NCBI GenBank assembly: GCA_002371465.1
Contig: DFIU01000006.1
Span: 40,172-104,171, forward strand
DNA length: 64,000 bases
Source of the DNA: Lachnospiraceae bacterium UBA3689
GTDB taxonomy: Bacteria; Bacillota; Clostridia; Lachnospirales; Lachnospiraceae
Direction of reading: 5' to 3'
Both the position numbers and the translations under genes were made by a program. How positions within the stretch are numbered: position 1 is the first letter of the stretch; each line of letters begins with the position of its first letter. The notes below the pieces were generated by a model. That model was not told where the DNA came from. It saw only the letters and a program-made list of their open reading frames with translations, and searched no databases. Below, piece by piece: positions 26,309 through 34,560 of the stretch.

Positions 26309-27148
26309 TTACGCTTCCAGCGCCTCTTTGTCCAGGATCTCATTCATACTTCCCGTGCGATAGCCGGAAAGATCCATCGTCACATAGGTAAAACCGAAAC
26401 TCTTAAACTTGGAAATGATCTCCTCCCGGTTCTTAAGCAGCCGGGCCAGATCCTTCTCATCGACTTCGATCCTTGCCAGCGTATCACCGTGAATTCTGAC
26501 CCGGACCTGATGGAAACCCAGATCCAACAGCAGCTGCTCTGCCCGGTCAACCATGCCCAGTTTGGGGACGGTGATCTCCTCGCCGTAGACAAAGCGGGAG
26601 CTGAGGCAGGCAAAGCTCTGCTTGTTCCAGGTCGGAAGACCCAGTGCCTTGGACAGCTGACGAATCTCCTCTTTATTGAGGTTGGACTGACGAAGGGGGC
26701 TGGTGATACCCAGTTCCTTCACCGCCACCAGACCGGGACGGTAGTCGCCGTTGTCATCCAGGTTCGACCCCTCCGCGACATAGGCAATTCCCTCTCTCTT
26801 TGCCAAAAGCAGGATCTCTTCAAAAAGTTCATGCTTGCAGAGATAGCAGCGGTTCCTGGGATTGTGGGAAAAGCCTTCGATATTCAGCTCCTCCGAATCC
26901 ACTTCAAAATGACGGATGCCCTCCTTTTGGCAGAACTCCTCCGCCTCGTGCAGCTCCCGCTTGGGAAAGGACGCCGATCTGGCGGTCACGGCGATGCAGC
27001 GATCCCCCAACACGTCGTGGGTCGTTTTTAATAGGAAGGTCGAATCCACACCGCCGGAAAATGCGACTGCGACAGATCCCAGTTCCTTGAGATAGCCCTT
27101 CAGGGCCTCATATTTTTCCATCAGGGCTTTATTTTCTACTAATTCCAA
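26309..27148 (-). CDS. larE: LarE, sulfur transferase for the nickel-pincer cofactor
   Basis: The protein has 279 residues of the PP-loop ATPase superfamily with the pyrophosphate loop 'FSGGVDST' (30-37). LarE converts the two carboxylates of the pincer precursor to thiocarboxylates. Cysteines sit in 'NRCYLCK' and 'FACLSSRF'. The last corresponds to the region of the sacrificial cysteine of L. plantarum LarE. With the CxxC pair it could instead bind an Fe-S cluster, as reported for some LarE proteins. larE, larB and larC form one minus-strand operon; no larA lies in the window. Confidence 0.94.
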   Translation of the reverse strand: MELVENKALMEKYEALKGYLKELGSVAVAFSGGVDSTFLLKTTHDVLGDRCIAVTARSASFPKRELHEAEEFCQKEGIRHFEVDSEELNIEGFSHNPRNRCYLCKHELFEEILLLAKREGIAYVAEGSNLDDNGDYRPGLVAVKELGITSPLRQSNLNKEEIRQLSKALGLPTWNKQSFACLSSRFVYGEEITVPKLGMVDRAEQLLLDLGFHQVRVRIHGDTLARIEVDEKDLARLLKNREEIISKFKSFGFTYVTMDLSGYRTGSMNEILDKEALEA

Positions 27149-27472
27149 CGTATACCTCTTTCTAATACGGAAACCGTATGACTGATCTAATCGTTCTGCG
27201 CTCTATTCTAGCGTCTTTTCTTTCCTCTGTAAATTAGATTTTACGCAATAAATTTTACCTGAGGTAGATCTGCATCTTATGTGGGTAGGTAAACCTGCAG
27301 ACAAAGGCTGCTACGATAAAGCGTATCTCTTCCCTTATGCGTGGAAGGATCAACAAGCAATTAGAAAAGTGGTTGTGATGAAAAATATCTCCCCGTCTAT
27401 GCATAGGAGATAAAATCCAGTGTTGTTTTAATCTCAGCGGCACTACCGATAACCTTATCAGGCATGGGTTTG
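27149..27472. other. Intergenic region without recognisable gene
   Basis: The stretch between larE and the TRAP operon is AT-rich. A 62-codon frame (27255-27443, minus) lacks a ribosome site and resembles nothing I know. I see no tRNA or riboswitch. The larE promoter should lie near 27150-27250 but no clear -35/-10 pair stands out. Confidence 0.5.
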
Positions 27473-27499
27473 AAAATGGACAGGTCCTAAGACCTGCCC
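27473..27499 (-). terminator. Terminator of the TRAP operon
   Basis: A 9-bp stem (27478-27486 and 27491-27499) with a 4-nt loop is followed on the minus strand by ATTTTC. It lies 35 nt after the stop of the permease/binding-protein gene. Confidence 0.65.
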
Positions 27500-27533
27500 A
27501 CCAAAATCATCTATTCTATATGGAAGAAACTCT

Positions 27534-29954
27534 TCACTGTTTAAAATCACTGATCAGCTGCTGAGCTTTTTCTTTGCTCATTCCCTTTTCGGTCTCCAGC
27601 ATCTTTTCATACCAGGTATAGGCCCCTTGGGAAGCCTCGCGGAAGGAATCCGTATCGATTTCGTCGATCGTCGTCACTTCCATGGCCCCGGTCTCTTTCC
27701 ACTCTTCAACCAGATTTTCGATGTCGCGGCGATTGATCGCCTTCTGATATTCCATCGCCTTACGGGCATTTTCATCAATGACAGCTTTCTGCTCATCGGT
27801 GAACTGATCGTAGACCTTCTGGTTGATACCGAAGAAAATGCAGTCATAGTAAGCGTTCCACTGGGAGAAGTACTTCTGCACATCCTGAACGGAAGCGGAA
27901 TCAATCGAAGTTTCCGGATTCTCCTGGCCGTCTATTGTCCCCTGCTGCAGACCGGTGTAGGTCTCTGCCCAGTTCATCGCCGTCGCGTTGCAGCCCCACT
28001 GCCGGTAGACTTCCGCGCAGAGGTTGTTGGAACTGATCCGCATCTTGACGTCCTTTAAATCCTCGACCTTCCGGATCGGATGGACATTGTTGGTGATCTG
28101 CCGGTAGCCATTGTCGCCGACGCCCAACATATGGATGCCATATTCATTAAGAACAGCACTCATATCCTGTCCCCCCTTGCCGGCAAAAACCCGGTCGATA
28201 TTGTCATAGCCATCGAACAGATAGGGCAGGGAGACAACATTGAACCTTGGATCAAAGTTGGCGTAGATCAGGTTGGAGTGCATGGAAACCTGCAGAGTAT
28301 CGCCGTCCATCAGAGCCTGTATGCCGGCGACCTGATCGCCGTTCGTCAGCTGTTCGCCCGCGTAGATATCGACATGGATCCTGTCACCGGTCGACTGCCG
28401 CATCAGGGCGTTGAAATAGTAGCCCGCCTGCGCCCAGGTACAGGCATCCCCCGGAGAGCAGGAGAAGTTCCAGGTCGCTTCCGGCCAGGCCTCTGTCCCC
28501 TTATACTCTGCCGCCTCCGCAGATGCGTCATAGTGGTCGGAATCCTCGTAGTCGTGGTAGGTCATGCCATTGACGGTAATATTCTGTACCGTCTCCCCAG
28601 TCGCAGAGGCATCGCCCCGAACCAGGAGGGTGGAAATGCCCGGCACATAGGTCAAAAGTCCCAGTACAATGATGCAGGCAAGGATCATAGGCAGGACCGA
28701 CCGGGAGATCATAGGCAACGTGACCTTGTAGAAATGTTCCGCTTTCTCAGCCGCCGACTTGACCTCGTCGCGAATCCGAAGCCCCATAGCGACGAAGAGG
28801 TTGACGCCGACCGGCGGCGTGACCTGACCGATCGCCAGGTTGACCGTCGCCATGACACCGAAGGCAATGACGCTGTAGCCAAGCTTCTGAGCGACCGGAT
28901 ACATAATCGGGATGAAAATGTACATGGCGGAGTTGGCGTCGATAAAGCAGCCCGCGATCAGGAAAATGATATTGCAGATCAGCAGGAAGACGATCTTATT
29001 CGATCCGATCGTAGACAACAGGCCCTGCGACGCTTCGGAAATGCCGAAGAGGGTGCAGCAGTAGGAGAAAAGCGACGCGCACGCCACGATCAGCATGATA
29101 CCGCCGGAAGTCTTGGCGGAATCGATGAAAATGCCCGGCAGATCGCTGAGTTTGATGTCCTTGTAAATGAACATACCAACGATGAGACCGTAAATGACCG
29201 ATACCGCCGCTGCCTCGGTCGGCGTAAAGAGACCGCCGTAGATGCCGCCCAGGATAATAACCGGCATCAGCAGTCCCCAGAAAGCGGAGCGGAAACTCTT
29301 CCATCTCTCTCCCCAGGTCCTCCTTTCATGCGCGGCATATATCCCCTTCTTTCTCGTCTCAATCATAACGATCACAACCAGGGCGACACCCATCAGGATG
29401 CCCGGAATGATACCCGCCATAAACATATCGCCGACGGAGCAGCCGACAATAGAGGCGTAGACGACAAAGGCAATCGAGGGAGGAATGACGATCGCGATGG
29501 AACTCGACGCCGCCATCAGGGCCTCGGAGAATGACGGAGAAAAACCGGACGCGATCATGGCAGGAACCAGAACCGCTCCCAGTGCCGCCACCGTAGCCGG
29601 GCCGGAGCCGGAAATGGCTCCGAAGAAGCAGGCGACGATGACGCAGACAATCGCCATACCGCCGCGGCGGTGGCCGACACAGTCGTCAATGAAGTTGACC
29701 AGCCGCTTTGAAATGCCCGCCTTCGCCATAATGTTTCCGGAAAGAATAAAGAAGGGAATCGCAAGCAGCAAAAACTTGGCAATGCCGGTATAGGTATTGG
29801 TCGCGATGATACTGAGGGTCAGCCCCTCAAACTGAGGCACAAAGTGGGAGGCGTAGAGGATCGCCAGCGTGGAACTCATCCCTAAGCAGATCGCGATCGG
29901 AACGCCGATCAAAAGCATGACAAAGAAGGATACAAAGAGGATGGCTGTAATCAT
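27534..29954 (-). CDS. TRAP transporter DctM-DctP fusion (large permease + solute-binding protein)
   Basis: The protein has 806 residues. Residues 1-445 are a complete TRAP large permease with some twelve membrane segments and family motifs 'AIPFFILSGNIMAKAG' (65-80) and 'GAISGSGPATVAALG' (112-126). After the last membrane helix (about 421-440) and a linker (446-492) there is a full DctP-type binding protein (493-806), including 'KMRISSNN' with the conserved carboxylate-binding arginine and 'GLQQGTIDGQENP'. No stop codon or internal start with ribosome site separates them, and no separate dctP is present. With dctQ it would form a two-gene Na+-driven importer for an organic acid or sugar acid. 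Its proximity to larEBC does not identify the substrate. Confidence 0.93.
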   Translation of the reverse strand: MITAILFVSFFVMLLIGVPIAICLGMSSTLAILYASHFVPQFEGLTLSIIATNTYTGIAKFLLLAIPFFILSGNIMAKAGISKRLVNFIDDCVGHRRGGMAIVCVIVACFFGAISGSGPATVAALGAVLVPAMIASGFSPSFSEALMAASSSIAIVIPPSIAFVVYASIVGCSVGDMFMAGIIPGILMGVALVVIVMIETRKKGIYAAHERRTWGERWKSFRSAFWGLLMPVIILGGIYGGLFTPTEAAAVSVIYGLIVGMFIYKDIKLSDLPGIFIDSAKTSGGIMLIVACASLFSYCCTLFGISEASQGLLSTIGSNKIVFLLICNIIFLIAGCFIDANSAMYIFIPIMYPVAQKLGYSVIAFGVMATVNLAIGQVTPPVGVNLFVAMGLRIRDEVKSAAEKAEHFYKVTLPMISRSVLPMILACIIVLGLLTYVPGISTLLVRGDASATGETVQNITVNGMTYHDYEDSDHYDASAEAAEYKGTEAWPEATWNFSCSPGDACTWAQAGYYFNALMRQSTGDRIHVDIYAGEQLTNGDQVAGIQALMDGDTLQVSMHSNLIYANFDPRFNVVSLPYLFDGYDNIDRVFAGKGGQDMSAVLNEYGIHMLGVGDNGYRQITNNVHPIRKVEDLKDVKMRISSNNLCAEVYRQWGCNATAMNWAETYTGLQQGTIDGQENPETSIDSASVQDVQKYFSQWNAYYDCIFFGINQKVYDQFTDEQKAVIDENARKAMEYQKAINRRDIENLVEEWKETGAMEVTTIDEIDTDSFREASQGAYTWYEKMLETEKGMSKEKAQQLISDFKQ

Positions 29955-30463
29955 AATCTGTGTTCCTCCTCTTCTTTTTCAATTTCTCCCTCCGCCTCCT
30001 GCATATAGTCGATACAAAATTCAATAAAATGCAGAATCAAAGAGATACCGCCGATCACGACAAAAATCCAAAAATAAGTCTTGGGAATATGCAGAATCGG
30101 AGTCTCCGTCCCATCCATTATCACGCGGTTAATCCCCTGGACAGTCAGGATCAAGGCATAAAAGAGACAGATGATCGTAGAGACCACCTGCAAAGCTTTA
30201 TTGGTCTTAGGCTTGACCAGGTCCGGTATCAGACCCAGATTGACCAGCCCGCCTTTCTCCCCTGCCGCAACGCCCGCCGCCAGCAGAGACAGCAGAACGA
30301 AGACCGCTACCACGATTTCCTCCGTAAAGCCCCAGGAATGGCGAAAGCCCTTTCTGGCTATGACATTTCCAAAGGTCAGAACCAAAACCAGCAGCATGGC
30401 AAGAGCCAGCACCGCATGTTCCACTTTGACCACGATGCCCATGAATTTCTTGTAAGCTTTCAT
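29951..30463 (-). CDS. dctQ: TRAP transporter small permease DctQ
   Basis: The protein has 170 residues with four membrane segments and DctQ-type features ('GNVIARKGFRHSWGFTEEIVV' region, 28-48, then 'VAAGEKGGLVNLGLIPD'). The C-terminus is strongly acidic. It overlaps the fused permease gene by 4 nt (ATGA), so both membrane subunits are translationally coupled. It is the first gene of the operon. Confidence 0.92.
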   Translation of the reverse strand: MKAYKKFMGIVVKVEHAVLALAMLLVLVLTFGNVIARKGFRHSWGFTEEIVVAVFVLLSLLAAGVAAGEKGGLVNLGLIPDLVKPKTNKALQVVSTIICLFYALILTVQGINRVIMDGTETPILHIPKTYFWIFVVIGGISLILHFIEFCIDYMQEAEGEIEKEEEEHRL

Positions 30464-30922
30464 GTGTTACCCTCTCCCTCATCAAACATTGATCGCAGGC
30501 TAAGGAATCCACATGGAAGCGGCGCCCTTGCCACTACCGCTCAGCGGCTGCTTTTGCCCCATCTTCCGATCACAGGGCTTTCTTGCAGTGCCACTTCAAC
30601 GCAGTAAATTGCGATTAGGTAAGAGTATAACACATTCTTTCATGTTGGATATAAAAATTTGTAATAGGTAGATATTTTTGATTAGTTGCTCATATCAAGA
30701 AAACTCAGCTGCCAGTGTCGCAAACCAAAAGACAAATGAAGCAGAATTACTGATGCCGAAAATCTACGAATAAGGCAATTTCTTGGATTTCTCTTCATCC
30801 TGCAGCAATTCAAAGTAGATATTATCTGAATCTTGACTGTAGGAAGCCGGATTTTTCCATGCCGCAAACCTTGACACTGCCGGTTCGGGGCGGTATGAAA
30901 GAAGTGGATCGGGGGTAAGCAA
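30464..30922. other. Intergenic region, divergent promoters
   Basis: No convincing gene is present. An extended -10-like TGTTATACT on the minus strand (-10 hexamer at 30624-30629) could drive the TRAP operon. The right part, AT-rich and without reading frames of normal codon use, precedes the VanZ-like gene. An 83-codon minus frame (30682-30933) has no ribosome site and is not believed. Confidence 0.5.
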
Positions 30923-31615
30923 ATGCTCAGCACATATTTACTTCAGTACAGTTTTTCATTTCTTGTATATGCATGCCTGGCTTACATTCTGACAAAGCTG
31001 GTACTTGCCCATAAAAAGAGCTCCATCCCAACCAGGGCAAAGAGACTTGTGATTCTTCTTACTCTTTATATAACCGCAGTATTGACGGTGACAGTCTTAC
31101 CCCGCCTTGAATTTTATCTATTTGCACCGGATAACTCCCTACACATTGAAGTTCATTCTCCCTCCAGCTATCAGACCCGGCACTTCAATCTTGTTCCATT
31201 TCGTACAATCCTGTCGGTTGCCTCTGGAAAAGCCTTTGCGGGTATGGATGCTGTTAATAAAGTGCAAGTAGAACATTTAAATATAGCAGGAAATATTGCT
31301 CTCTTTATTCCGATCGGAATCTTGTCAGCATTCCTGTTTAAGGGACGGCATAGAAATGAACAGCTCATCTTGTTCCCTCTTCTGCTCTCCTGCTGCATCG
31401 AATTAGTCCAGTATTTTGAGCTGCGGGGAGCCGATATCGACGATATCATCCTGAACACCTTGGGTGGATTAATCGGCAGCGCTTTGTGCCTGCTTATCCG
31501 TCATCTCTATCATAACTTTACTCAAAAATCAGAAAAGGGGGGGAGCATCGGTCTAAAATACTTGTTGCCAATAGTCTATTTTACTCATTTGAAAGGAAAC
31601 TTATTAAATGAATAA
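30923..31615 (+). CDS. VanZ-like membrane protein
   Basis: The protein has 230 residues with five membrane segments and VanZ-family motifs 'FNLVPFRTI' (88-96), 'NIAGNIALFIPIGIL' (120-134) and 'CIELVQYF.LRGADIDDIILNTLGG' (158-182). VanZ gives low-level teicoplanin resistance in enterococci; most chromosomal homologues have no proven role. A GGGGG motif seven bases upstream of the ATG serves as ribosome site. Its stop overlaps the start of the next small membrane gene. It is AT-richer than its neighbours. Confidence 0.88.
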   Translation: MLSTYLLQYSFSFLVYACLAYILTKLVLAHKKSSIPTRAKRLVILLTLYITAVLTVTVLPRLEFYLFAPDNSLHIEVHSPSSYQTRHFNLVPFRTILSVASGKAFAGMDAVNKVQVEHLNIAGNIALFIPIGILSAFLFKGRHRNEQLILFPLLLSCCIELVQYFELRGADIDDIILNTLGGLIGSALCLLIRHLYHNFTQKSEKGGSIGLKYLLPIVYFTHLKGNLLNE

Positions 31616-31769
31616 AAAGCAATTTCTTACCTTCATCCTGCTTCTATTCTTAATCATAGGGGCATCTTTTTTCGGAGACATGATTCCAAAAGATATGGTT
31701 TGGTTAGCACTTATAATTGGGCTTGCCATATTCATTCTGATCCTCTGGTTAGTGCGAAAAAAGAAGTAA
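31608..31769 (+). CDS. Small membrane protein
   Basis: The protein has 53 residues (MNKKQFLTFI to LVRKKK), overlapping the end of the VanZ-like gene by 8 nt. It has two hydrophobic segments (about 6-20 and 31-48) separated by 'GDMIPKDM' and a basic C-terminus. The overlap and the AAAGGAAAC site seven bases before its ATG support translation. No family is recognised; it could be an accessory of the VanZ-like protein. Confidence 0.65.
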   Translation: MNKKQFLTFILLLFLIIGASFFGDMIPKDMVWLALIIGLAIFILILWLVRKKK

Positions 31770-31840
31770 ACAGACCAACAGACAGGTCTTTACCAACATC
31801 CGGATGATAAAGATAGCTTTATAGATACGCAAAATGTACC

Positions 31841-31881
31841 TAAAACAAGGACCTTCAGATTTCACCAATCTGAAGGTCCTT
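31841..31881 (-). terminator. Strong terminator after the radical SAM gene
   Basis: A perfect 15-bp stem (31847-31861 and 31867-31881) with a 5-nt loop is followed on the minus strand by TGTTTTA. It lies 24 nt after the radical SAM stop and could also stop the VanZ transcript from the other side. Confidence 0.85.
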
Positions 31882-31904
31882 CTGCTTTAACCGGAATTTA
31901 TATA

Positions 31905-32522
31905 TCAGTCTTCCCACGGACGGATACGGTAATTGACGCCCAGATCCGCACAGATCTTCGTGCACGCCTCCTCCTCTTCCTTGGTCAGAGTCGTCGCGAC
32001 CGTCGTAAAGGTGACATTGGGCACATACTTCGCCGCTTCCTTCGCGAAGTCCAGCATCGCCTGATAGGACTGCTCGCCGAACTTGGGACGGACCAGGCGG
32101 TTGTATTCCTCGGCGTTGGGCGTATTGAGGGAAATTGAGACGGCGTCGATCTTTCCTTCCATCTCCGGGCAAATATTTCTGCCGTTCACCAGATTTCCCA
32201 AGCCATTCGTATCGATCCGGACTCGCTTGTGGTAAGCCTGTTTGATAAAGTCCGCCACTTGAAGCAGGACATCAAATGCCTCTGTCGGCTCTCCGAATCC
32301 GGTAAAGCAGACCTCGTCAAAAGAATCTACATCCCATTCCTTGAGAGCTGCCACCACTTCCTCTAAGGTCGGTTCGTGATCCAGCCACAGCGAATCTGAT
32401 TCCCCGATCCGGTCCATGGTCTGTCTCAGACAGAAGGTACAGGCACAGGGACACCGGTTGGTCAGATTGACGTACAGGTTGTTATGTACTTTATAAAGGA
32501 TCGTTTCTTTTTTCTCAGCCAT
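31905..32522 (-). CDS. Radical SAM protein, TatD-associated type
   Basis: The protein has 205 residues with the radical SAM motif in 'NRCPCACTFCLR' (22-33: Cys-x3-Cys-x2-Cys at 26, 30 and 33 for the [4Fe-4S] cluster, with two further cysteines just before) and the SAM-binding 'GFGEPT' near 75-80. The opening 'NNLYVNLTNRCPC' is typical of a short subfamily usually found linked to TatD nucleases; no tatD is next to it here. It lacks the C-terminal SPASM extension. It starts after AGGAGG. The reaction is unknown. Confidence 0.87.
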   Translation of the reverse strand: MAEKKETILYKVHNNLYVNLTNRCPCACTFCLRQTMDRIGESDSLWLDHEPTLEEVVAALKEWDVDSFDEVCFTGFGEPTEAFDVLLQVADFIKQAYHKRVRIDTNGLGNLVNGRNICPEMEGKIDAVSISLNTPNAEEYNRLVRPKFGEQSYQAMLDFAKEAAKYVPNVTFTTVATTLTKEEEEACTKICADLGVNYRIRPWED

Positions 32523-32689
32523 TTCTCTTCCTCCTTTAGGTCTATATTTCTACTTCATTCCAATTAATTTCACGGTAATTCAGTCAGGCTAAATTTGAGC
32601 ATCTTTGACTTTATACCTCTACTTTTAGAAAAAATTCAGGACACGTTCTGCCTCACTCTATCTGCTTTTCAATGAACCCTTCTCCCTTT

Positions 32690-33529
32690 TCAATGAAGGG
32701 AATCCAGCACTTCCTCAAAGGCGACACCGTCGGTTATCGGAATGCCCAGCTCGACCGACTTCATGATGCACTGTTTGACAAATCGCGACGCCTTCCGGAC
32801 CGACTTGTCAAAGGGAACGCCATTTACCGCGTCTGCTGCGACGATGGCGGAAAATACATCTCCGGTTCCGTTCCGCTGCTCTCCCACCCGGTACTGGCGG
32901 GTCAGCCTCACTCTTCCATCCCCATAATAACTGAGGTTTGCTAAAAATTCTCCCTGGGGAATCCCCGTGATGACAATTTTCTCCGGTCCCAGGTTGGCCA
33001 GCTCTTTTAAGAGTTCCTTCAACTCCGCCATTTTCCAGCGTCCATCGTGGTAAGGGGTATCCGTCAGGATGCAGGCTTCCGTCAAGTTGGGTGTAATGAT
33101 ATCCGCCCTGCGGACCAGCGTCTTCATTTCCCGGCACATTTCATCGGTGTAACTCGAATATTTCCGCCCATAGTCACCCATCACCGGATCGACCTCGACG
33201 ACGGTATTTTTCCCGGCAAAGGTATCCAGAAATTCCGCAACCAGCTGGACCTGCTCCTTCGATCCCAGAAAACCGGTCGAAATGCCGTTGAAAGTCAGTC
33301 CCAGCTTCTCCCACTCCTTAGTATAATCCCGAAAATGTCCGGTATAGTCGTCAAGAAAATAGCTGGGGAAGCCGGTGTGGTTGCTCAGTACCGCGGTCGG
33401 CACCCAGCAGCACTGGATCTTGAGTTTGGAAATGATCGGGATGGCGACGGCGAGGGAGCATCTGCCAAAGCCGGTCATATCGTTAATCACCGCAATCTTC
33501 TTTTGTCGATTATGGTCACTTTCTGCCAT
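32690..33529 (-). CDS. pdxK: Pyridoxal/pyridoxamine kinase (PdxK/PdxY type)
   Basis: The protein has 279 residues of the ribokinase-like vitamin B6 kinase group. It has 'VINDMTGFGRCSLAVAIPI' (15-33), 'GFLGSKEQV', 'VEVDPVMGDYGRKYSSY' region and the anion-hole motif 'NGTGDVFSAIVAA' near 216-228 with the catalytic Asp. It makes pyridoxal or pyridoxamine phosphate from vitamers and ATP. The ATG at 33529 with GAGG six bases upstream is used rather than the TTG at 33541. The upstream ECF substrate component lies 34 nt away, so uptake and phosphorylation are coupled. Confidence 0.92.
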   Translation of the reverse strand: MAESDHNRQKKIAVINDMTGFGRCSLAVAIPIISKLKIQCCWVPTAVLSNHTGFPSYFLDDYTGHFRDYTKEWEKLGLTFNGISTGFLGSKEQVQLVAEFLDTFAGKNTVVEVDPVMGDYGRKYSSYTDEMCREMKTLVRRADIITPNLTEACILTDTPYHDGRWKMAELKELLKELANLGPEKIVITGIPQGEFLANLSYYGDGRVRLTRQYRVGEQRNGTGDVFSAIVAADAVNGVPFDKSVRKASRFVKQCIMKSVELGIPITDGVAFEEVLDSLH

Positions 33530-33563
33530 GTCTGTCCTCAATCTGCCTTACTCCCGCTGTCTC

Positions 33564-34355
33564 TTAAACTCGTCTCATCAATCTGGTCAAGACGGCTTTT
33601 TCAAGCGCCTCGGATAATGCATAAAAAAGAGCAATTCCAATGACCGCCTCCAGGACCAGTCCCGGAATCTGCGCCGCACTTGCCGTCACGCCCCCATAGA
33701 GCAGGACACCGGCTGCAAAATAGCCCAGCACCATTTCCGAAGCCCCCAGAAAAACCGCAATAAAGGTCCTGGGGCGTCTCAATATAGACCGTCCTGCCTT
33801 CTTCACCGATTTTTGCTCTACGAATTGTTGGTTTGCCTCAAGTGTTGAACTTTGATCTGCTTGCAACATCGTACTTTTACTTCCCGGTGCTGCTATACCT
33901 TGGTTGTCTTGTACTGCTATGCTTTGACTACTCTGTTCTACTTTGTTATAAGTTTTCTGAGTATTACCTTCCCTTTGGCTTTGTTGGGCAATCCAGGCAA
34001 CCAGCAGTCCCATCAGTGTCTTGATGATAAGGGTGGGCAGCGTCCAGGCAGGAAAACTGGTCAGATCCGCCAGAGCCGATCCCAGACCGGCTGCCGCCCC
34101 TCCGGCAAAAGGTCCTGCGTAGACGGCAAACAGAAAAATGACCGCATTGCCCAGGTGAGCATAGCCCAGAGGGATCGGAAACTGAATGATCCTGGTTGCC
34201 AGAAAGACTGCCGCAATGCCCATTGCGGTCAGAGTCAAAGTTCGGATCTGATCAGCAGTACTCTTGACCGTTCTCGTACCTTGGGGATTTTTATGGAACT
34301 TGCCCTGCTTTCCCCGCTGCAATATGACCACCGTCCCTTCAGACAAATCCGGCAA
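33564..34355 (-). CDS. ECF transporter S component, probably for vitamin B6
   Basis: The protein has 263 residues. Hydrophobic segments surround the ECF S-component pattern 'RIIQFPIPLGYAHLGNAVIFLFAVYAGPF' region (55-83) and 'GSALADLTSFPAWTLPTLIIKTLMGL' (92-117). Between membrane segments lies a 60-residue hydrophilic loop rich in Q, S and E (about 121-185), absent from typical S components, whose DNA is AT-richer and repetitive. Co-location with the B6 kinase and a MocR regulator suggests pyridoxine/pyridoxal uptake (PdxU-like); this is inference. It needs the general EcfAAT module encoded elsewhere. Confidence 0.85.
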   Translation of the reverse strand: MPDLSEGTVVILQRGKQGKFHKNPQGTRTVKSTADQIRTLTLTAMGIAAVFLATRIIQFPIPLGYAHLGNAVIFLFAVYAGPFAGGAAAGLGSALADLTSFPAWTLPTLIIKTLMGLLVAWIAQQSQREGNTQKTYNKVEQSSQSIAVQDNQGIAAPGSKSTMLQADQSSTLEANQQFVEQKSVKKAGRSILRRPRTFIAVFLGASEMVLGYFAAGVLLYGGVTASAAQIPGLVLEAVIGIALFYALSEALEKAVLTRLMRRV

Positions 34356-34383
34356 AGATAAACCGGATCACCCGGATCATCTT

Positions 34384-34459
34384 CTAATATCCAGGTTGCC
34401 TTCCGGTATCCCAATTACCAGCTAATACCCAGACAGCCTTTTTCTAACATCTTGCACTT
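34384..34459. repeat. Possible 38-bp duplication, weak
   Basis: Two adjacent 38-bp segments begin CTAATATCCAGGTTGCCTT (34384) and CTAATACCCAGACAGCCTT (34422) and agree well over the first 20 positions, then diverge. They lie upstream of the ECF gene. Confidence 0.4.
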
Positions 34460-34503
34460 ACGCTTTACAGGGTATTATAATTTAATTTGATGATATTAAA
34501 ATC

Positions 34504-34535
34504 ACCAGTTTTCAATATTTTTATATGACCAGTTT
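34504..34535. promoter_or_regulatory. Direct repeat, candidate MocR/PdxR site
   Basis: ACCAGTTT occurs at 34504-34511 and 34528-34535, 24 bp apart, in the AT-rich divergent gap between the ECF gene and the MocR gene. MocR/PdxR regulators are known to bind direct repeats in such positions. Confidence 0.5.
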
Positions 34536-34560
34536 GATTTTCATATTCTAAATATCGCCT

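Noticed and set aside
27255..27443. 62-codon frame between larE and the TRAP operon
   Set aside because: No ribosome site, odd composition and no recognisable relatives.
28080..29534. Long open frame (484 codons) on the plus strand opposite the TRAP permease gene
   Set aside because: It is the mirror of a well-defined membrane protein gene; its translation is low-complexity and charged, with no ribosome site or family match.
30682..30933. 83-codon minus-strand frame upstream of the VanZ-like gene
   Set aside because: It lies in AT-rich intergenic DNA, lacks a ribosome site and overlaps the VanZ start.
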